From: Deltaproteobacteria bacterium
Lineage (GTDB): Bacteria > Desulfobacterota > DSM-4660 > Desulfatiglandales > HGW-15
Reading direction: 5' to 3'
Length of the DNA stretch: 28,805 nt
NCBI GenBank assembly: GCA_020060215.1
Contig: JAGVAP010000018.1
Coordinates: forward strand, 1-28,805
Below the pieces are notes generated by a model. The model was not told where the DNA came from and ran no database searches. It saw only the letters and a program-made list of their open reading frames with translations. This document shows positions 8,212 through 14,349 of this stretch, in pieces; the first letter of the stretch is position 1, and each line of letters begins with the position of its first letter. The position numbers were made by a program, and so were the translations under genes.

Positions 8212-8465
8212 GGCGTCATACCCCCTGGTTTGCACTCCGCCCTCTCCCGGCCCCTCCCGTTCAATCTCCCGCCCCTTCCGCTCCCCATCCGAGAGAAAAG
8301 GATACCCGTGTGCCCCTTCGGGCGGATCGCCGGCGCTGCCTGCCGCCCTCCCTTCACGTGAAGCTCCAATGAACAAAGGGGGACCTTTTCAAGCCCCCCT
8401 CGTTTGAGCCGCTGCCCCCGTTCCCGGTTTCGGTCGATGTCAAGAACGCGGATGCTGCCGTTCAT
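8208..8465 (-). pseudogene. Fossil duplicate of a response-regulator start
   Basis: An 85-codon frame that opens with MNGSIRVLDID, nearly the start of the next gene (MNDRIRVLLVD). At the DNA level the first 32 bases match the downstream gene start at 27 positions, and similarity then stops. The rest of the frame has no receiver features and is rich in Arg, Gly and Pro. Its TGA overlaps the ATG of the receiver-CBS gene. It is most simply a remnant of a duplicated or deleted receiver gene in the 288-bp gap. I see no evidence that it makes a functional protein. Confidence 0.45.
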
Positions 8466-8499
8466 GGCCCCCCCGCCCGTCCAGGAGGCATAGCCTGGT

Positions 8500-9753
8500 T
8501 CACATCCAGAAGAGCTGAATCAGGATATGGGCCGTCAGCACGGCCGCCACCGAAAAGGGTATGCTGATCTTCAGGTATTCCTTCAGGACCACCTTGTAGC
8601 CGTTCTTCTCCAGGATCCCACAGGCGAAGACATTGGCCGTGGCGCCGACGGGTGTGATGTTTCCGCCGATGCCCGTGCCGATGAGCATGCCGTAGAGGAG
8701 CGGCCAGGCCAGGATGCCCAGGGACTCGGCCAGGTTCTTGCAGACCGGGATCATCAGTATGGTGTAGGGTACGTTGTCCATGAAAGAGGAGAGGGCCACC
8801 GAGATCCAGGTCAGGAAGGCGAGCAGACCGGTCGGGCTGTCGACCCCCGAACCGACCACCCAGTCGGAAAAATCCTTGAGCAGACCGGAGCTGTTCAGGG
8901 TGTAGATCACCACGAACACCCCCATGATGAAGAGGAAGGAGTTCCAGTCGAACTCCACGAGCATCTCCCGGATCTCCTTCCGACCCATGAAGAGGGCGAC
9001 CACCCCCGCGACGAATCCCACCATGCCCGGCCGGACCCCGAACTCGGGGCCGACCGCCAGGGCCACCACCCCGAGGCTGAAAAGCCCGGAGGCAGCGGTG
9101 GTGACGGGGATAAACTCAGGGGCTACATCGACGGTCCTGTTCATCCCGCGAAAGCTGACCAGGAGGGTCCCCAGGGCCACCGCCACACCCGCGATGGTGA
9201 TGGTGCCCAGGCCGACGCGGCCCATGAAGTAGTAGAAGTCGAGCGGCTTCATGCCGGTCTCCATGGCCAGGATGATGGAGGGCGGATCGGCCACCATGGT
9301 CACCGTCGTGACCACGTTGGAGCTGATGGCGATGGCGATCATATAGGGGAACAGGGAGGACTGCATCCGACTGCTCACGGCGATCGCAACCGGCGCCATC
9401 ATCAGCACGACGCCCACGTTCTCCATAAAGGCCGAGAGAAACGCCGTGAGCGCCGAGAGGGCGAGAATCACGTTGCGCTCCACCTTGACCCGGCGGAGGA
9501 TGCGGTTTGCGATGAGTTCCGGCATGCGGCTCTGCATGAAGACGTACGAGACCATCATGAAACCCCAGTAGATGCCCATGACGTCCCACTTGACGGCCCT
9601 GAACACGGCATCGCTCGGCGTCAGGTACCCCATGATCAGCAGCAGGGCCGCGGCCCCGAGCGAGGCGTACGCGATCTTGACCTTGCGGCTCAGAGCCAGG
9701 GCATAGCAGGCGACGAAAATGGCCAGGATGATGATTTTGTCCGTTTCGAGCAT
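8500..9753 (-). CDS. ArsB/NhaD-type ion transporter (IT superfamily permease)
   Basis: A 417-residue polytopic inner-membrane protein. Two related halves each carry a re-entrant motif: FMENVGVVLMMAPVAIAVS and FMDNVPYTILMIPV. GGNITPVGATANV is typical of the ArsB/NhaD/SLC13 ion-transporter superfamily. Families of this fold move Na+/H+, arsenite or organic anions, and the sequence alone does not tell which. No ArsA or ArsR gene is nearby, which argues against arsenite. It follows the 180-residue membrane protein by 43 bp and precedes the receiver-CBS/pseudo-kinase pair. It is likely part of the TSUP operon and an anion or sodium-coupled carrier. Confidence 0.85.
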   Translation of the reverse strand: MLETDKIIILAIFVACYALALSRKVKIAYASLGAAALLLIMGYLTPSDAVFRAVKWDVMGIYWGFMMVSYVFMQSRMPELIANRILRRVKVERNVILALSALTAFLSAFMENVGVVLMMAPVAIAVSSRMQSSLFPYMIAIAISSNVVTTVTMVADPPSIILAMETGMKPLDFYYFMGRVGLGTITIAGVAVALGTLLVSFRGMNRTVDVAPEFIPVTTAASGLFSLGVVALAVGPEFGVRPGMVGFVAGVVALFMGRKEIREMLVEFDWNSFLFIMGVFVVIYTLNSSGLLKDFSDWVVGSGVDSPTGLLAFLTWISVALSSFMDNVPYTILMIPVCKNLAESLGILAWPLLYGMLIGTGIGGNITPVGATANVFACGILEKNGYKVVLKEYLKISIPFSVAAVLTAHILIQLFWM

Positions 9754-9796
9754 GAAAGACCCCTTTTCTCTTTTATTCGTGACGACGATCGTTCCA

Positions 9797-10339
9797 TCAG
9801 GACAGGAAAAAGACGACGATGCAGAACGCCAGGGCGACGGCCCAGAGCGTGTGGCTCATTGTCCCCTTCCGCACAGGGTGGAAGTGGGCGTCCGGCCTCT
9901 TGTGGCCGGCGGTGCAGACATACAGGGGCATCAGGCCGCCCCTCTTCTTCCGCACCGCCTTCCTGCGCTCCACCCTTGCCCCGCAGGCCTTTCCCTCCCC
10001 ATCCGTCCTGGTGCAGGTAAGGCGCGCCCCTGCAAGGTAGCTGGCGATGTTGAAGACCCAGTTCCAAGCCGCGGCGACGATCAGGAGGGTGAGGAAGAAT
10101 ACCGCAGAATGGGTCTTGGTGACCCCCATTCCGGAGAGGGAGTCCCCGATCCGGGCGGGATGGAGGGGGCCGTCCACGGTCCCGAAAAACCCCGCCTCGT
10201 ATAGGGAAACACACAGGGCGAGTACGATCATCGAGATGCCGAACCGGATCGTCCTCTTCTGGAGAAAACTCCGCGTGCTCCACCATGCCCGGAAGGGGTT
10301 GTCCTGCTGTTGTCCTATGCTCATTTTCTGCGGCATCAT
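9797..10339 (-). CDS. Membrane protein with a Cys/His-containing loop, unknown function
   Basis: 180 residues; I do not recognise the family. Hydrophobic segments lie at about 32-52, 78-102 and 163-179. Between the second and third is a polar loop with Cys-x9-Cys and later Cys-x3-His plus more His residues (CTRTDGEGKAC, then CTAGHKRPDAH), spaced around a basic RRKAVRKKR run, suggesting a metal-binding ribbon. AAAGGATGG lies upstream of ATG 10339. It sits between the TSUP and ArsB/NhaD-type permeases and may be an accessory subunit for one of them. That role is inference from position only. Confidence 0.75.
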   Translation of the reverse strand: MMPQKMSIGQQQDNPFRAWWSTRSFLQKRTIRFGISMIVLALCVSLYEAGFFGTVDGPLHPARIGDSLSGMGVTKTHSAVFFLTLLIVAAAWNWVFNIASYLAGARLTCTRTDGEGKACGARVERRKAVRKKRGGLMPLYVCTAGHKRPDAHFHPVRKGTMSHTLWAVALAFCIVVFFLS

Positions 10340-10372
10340 AGCAACAATCCATCCTTTGGGAAGCGTTTTTTT

Positions 10373-10400
10373 GGGGGCCCCGGCCGTTCAGGGGGCCCCC
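10373..10400. repeat. G/C palindrome downstream of the TSUP gene
   Basis: GGGGGCCCC at 10373-10381 pairs with GGGGCCCCC at 10392-10400. A run of seven T precedes it on the plus strand, so in the minus-strand transcript the stem is followed by A residues rather than U. It is therefore not a normal terminator for the operon. It may be a pause, processing or stability element between the TSUP gene and the 180-residue protein gene. Confidence 0.5.
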
Positions 10401-10454
10401 CCCGAATGAAAAGGAAAGGAACAGGAGCAGAACGGCCCCGGCCCTCGATTCCGG

Positions 10455-11498
10455 TCAGCTCAGCAGCCTCTTCTGGATATCGGGCCAGATCTTGTAAAAG
10501 CCGTACGCGGCAAGGATCAGGGACTTGATCGGGATCAGCCACCTCCAGAAGACCTCGGGGATCACGCGTGTCGTCCAGGGCGCAGCCACGGCCGCCACAA
10601 CGGTCCCGATCACAAAGCTCGGCAGCATCACGTAGTCGATCACGATCCCCGTGCTCAGCAGGGCAAACCACATGATCACGGCCGAAAGGCAGGTCATGCC
10701 CTCTGCAAAGGAGGTGACAGCCACCATGCTCTTGACCGGAACCCCGGAGAGCAGCCCCCCAATGGTGATCACAGGGCCATACCCCCCGCCGCCGACCCCC
10801 TTGTTGAATCCTCCTACAAAGTCGAAGATCCACATGAGTGCCGGTCTGTATGTGAAGTCCTTCACGGCGGTGAAGATGGAGCAGACCCCCATCACCACCA
10901 GGAGAATCGTCACATAGAGCTTGATCCAGAACTTGTGGAGCTGGAAGATCGCATAAACCGCGCTTACCGAAACCGCCGTGGCGACCATGCCTGTGATGGC
11001 CACCACGATCACGAGCTTGGTGGTCTCGTTCATGGGCCTGAGCTTCCATTCCACGTTTTCGAACTCGCCGTGGACCATGCCGGCGACGAGGCCGGTCACC
11101 ATCTCCGTGATCATGACACAGGGGACCACCTGCTTCGGATCGAACCCGAGAAAGAACATGAGCGGGGTCAGTATCGTGCCATAGCCCATGCCCCCCGCCG
11201 AGTCCATCCACTCGAGAAACGCGCAGAGGAAGACCACCCACCAAACGATCGCCCAGTTGTCTGTTCCTGCCCATCCCCTGGACTGCACGTACTCCGAAGG
11301 GATCCTCTGGGTGAACTCGAAGGGGTTCCCGGCCAGCCAGCTGGCGATGATGAAGAGAATGCCGAAGACCACGATGTACTTCACGAAGGACTTCACCTGA
11401 TCGCCGGTGATCCTTGCCCGTTCGGCCATGGTGGGCTTTTGGGCCTCCACCTCGCGGGCGATTTCCCATCCCATCTTTTTCCCGACTTGTTCTACCAT
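10455..11498 (-). CDS. TSUP (TauE/SafE-type) permease
   Basis: A 347-residue membrane protein with the internal duplication typical of TSUP transporters. Half one carries DSAGGMGYGTILTPLMFFLG and half two GGFNKGVGGGGYGPVITIGG, each followed by a conserved helix. A hydrophilic N-terminal tail of about 35 residues precedes TM1. A strong AGGAGG sits 6 nt before ATG 11498. Family members export or import sulfite, sulfonates or small organic acids. The shared promoter module with acs and a DASS permease favours an organic acid or sulfonate here, but that is inference. It is the second gene of the sigma-54-linked operon that starts at 11930. Confidence 0.9.
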   Translation of the reverse strand: MVEQVGKKMGWEIAREVEAQKPTMAERARITGDQVKSFVKYIVVFGILFIIASWLAGNPFEFTQRIPSEYVQSRGWAGTDNWAIVWWVVFLCAFLEWMDSAGGMGYGTILTPLMFFLGFDPKQVVPCVMITEMVTGLVAGMVHGEFENVEWKLRPMNETTKLVIVVAITGMVATAVSVSAVYAIFQLHKFWIKLYVTILLVVMGVCSIFTAVKDFTYRPALMWIFDFVGGFNKGVGGGGYGPVITIGGLLSGVPVKSMVAVTSFAEGMTCLSAVIMWFALLSTGIVIDYVMLPSFVIGTVVAAVAAPWTTRVIPEVFWRWLIPIKSLILAAYGFYKIWPDIQKRLLS

Positions 11499-11582
11499 TG
11501 AGACCTCCTTTCAAGAGGAATGACCTCATCGCACATCGACCGGATCAGAGTCGGTCATCCCCAGGTGATCGATTCCGGTTCG

Positions 11583-11930
11583 CTAGGAAGGCAGCCTTCG
11601 GGGCTTCTTTCCGGTCGGATCCATCCGCTCGAAGAGGTAGGGTTCGAACACCTTTTTCCCTCCCACTTCACGGATCCTTCCGGTCACGTCGGCCTTTCCC
11701 CCCACGTACTTCTGCATCTTCTTGGCAATGGCGTTGTCCAGCAGCTGAAACTCCCCTTTGTCCGTTTTGAGTGCAAGGGGCGCCAGACCTGCACCGGGAT
11801 CGGCCTTGGCCTCGACGATGATCGCTCCGCCGATCTTGATCTGTGCATCTTTCCCTTCAGCGAATGCCGGCAGAACGAAGACACAGCACGCCAGGACAAC
11901 GGAGAGGTAAAACCACGCAGTTCTTCTCAT
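11583..11930 (-). CDS. Small secreted protein, possible OB-fold
   Basis: 115 residues with a clear Sec signal peptide (MRRTAWFYLSVVLACCVFVL, cleavage after AFA near residue 24). The mature part of about 90 residues contains a pattern of short strands (ALKTDKGEFQLLDN, GKADVTGRIREVGGKKVFEP) that resembles small periplasmic OB-fold proteins. I cannot name a family. AAAGGAGG precedes ATG 11930. It is the first gene after the sigma-54 element at 11990-12005 and is followed by the TSUP permease. It may be a periplasmic partner or may serve envelope metal or nucleotide binding. Confidence 0.75.
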   Translation of the reverse strand: MRRTAWFYLSVVLACCVFVLPAFAEGKDAQIKIGGAIIVEAKADPGAGLAPLALKTDKGEFQLLDNAIAKKMQKYVGGKADVTGRIREVGGKKVFEPYLFERMDPTGKKPRRLPS

Positions 11931-11989
11931 ACGAAAGACCTCCTTTTAGAGTTGTTCCAAGTCACGCAAGCGTCCTGTCCGGGTGCGAC

Positions 11990-12005
11990 TTCAAAATGTA
12001 TGCCG
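11990..12005 (-). promoter_or_regulatory. Sigma-54-like promoter of the TSUP operon
   Basis: Minus-strand sequence CGGCATACATTTTGAA. The GG at -24 and the spacing are right, but the -12 dinucleotide is GA, as in the acs element. It lies 60 bp before ATG 11930. It resembles the elements at 2920 and 27608, and the shared operator pair lies 115 bp upstream at 12120-12163. Confidence 0.6.
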
Positions 12006-12119
12006 TGCAGGCGAAAAGCGATCAGCGATAGCGTTCTCAACCAATCCGCAGGGGATTCAGCCTGTTCCCTTGAGAGGCTGGTTCAAGGAAACCACGGTCA
12101 GGATCCCGGAACAACCGGC

Positions 12120-12163
12120 TTGTAAACTGCAGGATTACAGGTCTGACATTTGCGGAAGGACAG
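12120..12163. promoter_or_regulatory. Tandem activator-site module, central divergent region
   Basis: Site one (12120-12140) is TTGTAAAC...GATTACAG, with TGTAA/TTACA inverted arms around CTGCAG. Site two (12143-12163) is CTGACATTTGCGG-AAGGACAG. The 23-bp step and site order are those of the acs and DASS regions. The gap 11931-12507 (577 bp) is non-coding and holds this module, a third site, and promoters facing both ways. Confidence 0.72.
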
Positions 12164-12181
12164 GGTGGGGGCCGGAAGGGA

Positions 12182-12202
12182 TTGTCCATCTTGAATGGAC
12201 AG
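12182..12202. promoter_or_regulatory. Third palindromic activator site
   Basis: TGTCCAT at 12183-12189 and ATGGACA at 12195-12201 form a perfect 7-bp inverted repeat with a 5-nt spacer. The flanks extend it to TTGTCC...GGACAG. It matches the arms of the distal site at 27716-27735. It lies 139 bp upstream of the plus-strand sigma-54 promoter at 12341, a typical enhancer distance. Confidence 0.7.
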
Positions 12203-12340
12203 TGCGGGGCCGAAGATGTCAACCGGAGAGAACATGCGGAACCCTCCGGCCGGTACCGCCCATGGCCCGGGCCTTTGGCCCGAACGGTTTTTCGTGCCGG
12301 CGCCATGGTTTGGGTTCCCCACCGACACGCTGCGAAATGG

Positions 12341-12356
12341 TGGCATTTGAATTGCA
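12341..12356 (+). promoter_or_regulatory. Sigma-54 promoter of the single-CBS gene
   Basis: TGGCATTTGAATTGCA matches the sigma-54 consensus TGGCAY-N6-TTGCA at every strongly conserved position, with GG and GC 12 bp apart. Predicted start of transcription is about 12367, leaving a leader of about 140 nt before ATG 12508. Confidence 0.8.
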
Positions 12357-12507
12357 GAAGGGTCTTTCAAAAAAGGCAGATCCCTCCCACTCGCAGAACC
12401 GTGTACACACAAAGGCCGTGTCGTTTTCTCAGCGTAAGACTTCAGCTCTTTGAACGGGTGAGAGAGGGGACTAAGGTTCTTCCGTCCAACGGCGAGCACA
12501 GTCCGTC

Positions 12508-12759
12508 ATGAAGCGCAAGAGAGTCTCTGAAATTGTCCTTCCCTACAAAGAGGAAGTGCCGCTCGAGCCGTCGGTCACCATGGACGACAAGATCGTCGGT
12601 GCCATTGAGCTGATGGTTACGAGGAACGTGCGGTGCGTGGCCGTGGTGAGTAATGGAATGCCTGTAGGGATGGTGAAACTGGAAGACGCCTTTGCGAAGC
12701 TGGGGCTCAGATCGTGGAGGGGAAAGCCCGCCGGAACCGGAGTCAAGGTCGACACCTAG
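12508..12759 (+). CDS. Single-CBS-motif protein
   Basis: 83 residues, the only convincing plus-strand gene in the window. Residues about 5-66 form one CBS motif (VSEIVLPYKEEVPLEPSVTM, then VAVVSNGMPVGMVKLEDAF), and its end resembles the second CBS motif of the receiver-CBS proteins here (GKILGMVRLQDVF). CBS motifs normally work in pairs, so this protein would have to dimerise or pair with another CBS protein. The ribosome-binding site is weak. A very good sigma-54 promoter and a palindromic activator site lie upstream. It may be a soluble adenylate-binding partner of the signalling proteins; this is inference. Confidence 0.75.
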   Translation: MKRKRVSEIVLPYKEEVPLEPSVTMDDKIVGAIELMVTRNVRCVAVVSNGMPVGMVKLEDAFAKLGLRSWRGKPAGTGVKVDT

Positions 12760-12783
12760 GGTCTTGTCCCACCCCCACCTGGC

Positions 12784-12802
12784 CTCCCCCGTCGAGGGGG
12801 AG
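12784..12802. terminator. Hairpin between convergent genes
   Basis: CTCCCCC (12784-12790) pairs with GGGGGAG (12796-12802) around GTCGA, between the convergent CBS gene and the NtrC-type gene. AAAA follows on the plus strand and no T-run is seen, so termination is uncertain. C/G-rich repeat sequence continues to 12850. Confidence 0.35.
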
Positions 12803-12857
12803 AAAAGTGGCGGGAGGGGTCAGGGGAGGGGGCCTGAAGGAACTCTGCACAGGTGGT

Positions 12858-14258
12858 TCATTCCTTCTCCTTGAATTGCCCCGCATCGATCCCCGCTTCC
12901 TTCATCAGCCGGTGCAGATACTGCCTCTGTATACCCGCCATTTCAGCGGCCTTGCTGATGTTCCCCCCGCTTTCCCTGAGCAGGGACATGATGTAGAGAT
13001 TGTGGAAGCGGTTGATCATGCGGTCTTTGGCCTCTTTGAAGGAGAGCTTTCCCATTTCCGAGTCGGATTCGGGCTGGAAGCATGGTTCCTCGCTGTTCAG
13101 CTGCAGGTCTTTCACGGTCATCGTTTCCGAATTGCAGAAGATCACCCCGCGCTCGATGATGTTTTCGAGCTCCCGGACATTTCCCGGGTACTCTCTCGAG
13201 CAGAGAAGGTGCATGGCCTCGGGGGAGATCTCCTGGATGTTCTTCTGGTTCACCTGCGCATACTTTTTCAGAAAATGGTAACTCAGCAGGGGTATATCCT
13301 TTCTTCTCTCTTTCAGGGGCGGCAACTCCATGTGCACCACATTGAGCCGATAGTAAAGGTCTTCCCTGAACCTTTTCTCGTTGATCTCCGCCTTCAGATT
13401 GTGGTTGGTGGCGGCAATGAATCGGATGTCCGCCTTCCTGGTCACCACACTGCCTACCGGCTTGTACTCCCCCTCCTGGAGGAGCCGCAGCAACTTGGTC
13501 TGCATGTTGGGGCTCAGATCCCCGATCTCGTCCAGGAAGAGCGTGCCCTCGTGGGCCTCTTCCACGAGGCCCCGCTTGTCTTTCCAGGCGCCTGTGAAGG
13601 CCCCTTTCAGGTGGCCGAAGAGCTCGCTTTCGATGACCTGCTCCGGGATTGCGGTACAGTTCACGGTGACCAGTTTCTTTGTCCTCCTGGTGCTGTTCTG
13701 GTGCACGGCCCTGGCCACGAGCTCCTTCCCTGTGCCGCTCGCCCCCGTGATCAGCACGGTGGCCATGGTCGGGGCCACCTGCCTGATCCGCTCCATCAGG
13801 TCCTTCATCACCGGGGTGGATCCCAGGAAAGACGTGCTGCTCTCCTTCTCTGCCAGGGCCTCGCGAAGGGACTTGTTCTCGCGCACCATCTCCTGCCACT
13901 GCATGGCCTTGTTCACGGTCAGCAGGATGCGCTCCCTCCTGAAGGGCTTGGTGATGTAGTCGTACGCGCCTTTCTGGATGGCCTCCACGGCGGTCTCTAT
14001 GGTGGCGTAGGCCGTGAGGATGATCACGGACACATCGGGGTTCGACTTCTTCGCCTCTTCCAGGAGCTGGATACCGTCCATCTTCGGCATCTTCATATCC
14101 GTGATCACGAGATCGAAGTGGTCCTCTCTGAAGAGTTGAAGCGCACGCTGGGGGTTGGATTCGGTGACGACCACGTGGTCGCTTTCCTCGCTGATAATCC
14201 TCTGCAGAAGGACGAGCATGTCCTTTTCATCGTCGACGATCAATATCCTACCAGCCAT
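12858..14258 (-). CDS. NtrC-family sigma-54-dependent response regulator
   Basis: 466 residues from ATG 14258, which has GGAGGAA upstream; a longer frame to 14288 lacks such a site. Receiver domain (1-120) with DD9-10, Asp54 (VITDMKMP) and Lys104. AAA+ domain (about 143-380) with Walker A GASGTGKE (172-179), the sigma-54-contacting GAFTGA loop (219-224) and Walker B GTLFLDE (238-244). Fis-type helix-turn-helix at the end (GGNISKAAEMAGIQRQYLHR, 431-450). It hydrolyses ATP to open sigma-54 promoters. Its kinase is the upstream gene (14350-16479). It is the only DNA-binding regulator in the window, and the likely ligand of the palindromic modules at 3013, 12120, 12182 and 27693. Confidence 0.96.
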   Translation of the reverse strand: MAGRILIVDDEKDMLVLLQRIISEESDHVVVTESNPQRALQLFREDHFDLVITDMKMPKMDGIQLLEEAKKSNPDVSVIILTAYATIETAVEAIQKGAYDYITKPFRRERILLTVNKAMQWQEMVRENKSLREALAEKESSTSFLGSTPVMKDLMERIRQVAPTMATVLITGASGTGKELVARAVHQNSTRRTKKLVTVNCTAIPEQVIESELFGHLKGAFTGAWKDKRGLVEEAHEGTLFLDEIGDLSPNMQTKLLRLLQEGEYKPVGSVVTRKADIRFIAATNHNLKAEINEKRFREDLYYRLNVVHMELPPLKERRKDIPLLSYHFLKKYAQVNQKNIQEISPEAMHLLCSREYPGNVRELENIIERGVIFCNSETMTVKDLQLNSEEPCFQPESDSEMGKLSFKEAKDRMINRFHNLYIMSLLRESGGNISKAAEMAGIQRQYLHRLMKEAGIDAGQFKEKE

Positions 14259-14271
14259 GTTTCCTCCTGGA

Positions 14272-14346
14272 CCGCCACGAGACACCAAGACACCAAGGAA
14301 GCAAGGGTCTTCTTCGTGTCCTCGTGTCTTCGTGTCCTTGTGGCGG
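14272..14346. repeat. CCGCCAC...GTGGCGG inverted repeat, copy 1
   Basis: CCGCCAC (14272-14278) and GTGGCGG (14340-14346) bound a 75-bp element built of GACACCAAG / CTTCGTGTC units that pair with each other. A related copy is at 23393-23469. It fills almost the whole gap between the Cache-PAS kinase stop and the NtrC gene ribosome-binding site, and could fold into a long imperfect stem in the kinase-regulator message. Confidence 0.8.
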
Positions 14347-14349
14347 AAC

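Noticed and set aside
8500..9753. Arsenite efflux pump (arsB) call
   Set aside because: The fold matches ArsB/NhaD, but no arsR, arsA or arsC gene is nearby and the gene sits in an anion-uptake and signalling cluster, so a specific arsenic role is not supported.
8527..10020. A 497-codon plus-strand frame
   Set aside because: Antisense to the ArsB/NhaD-type permease and the 180-residue membrane protein; composition is His/Asp/Gly-rich with no domain.
12784..12850. Possible CRISPR-like or tandem array in C/G-rich sequence
   Set aside because: No regular repeat/spacer periodicity; only one short hairpin and simple G/C-rich repeats. No CRISPR array was seen anywhere in the window.
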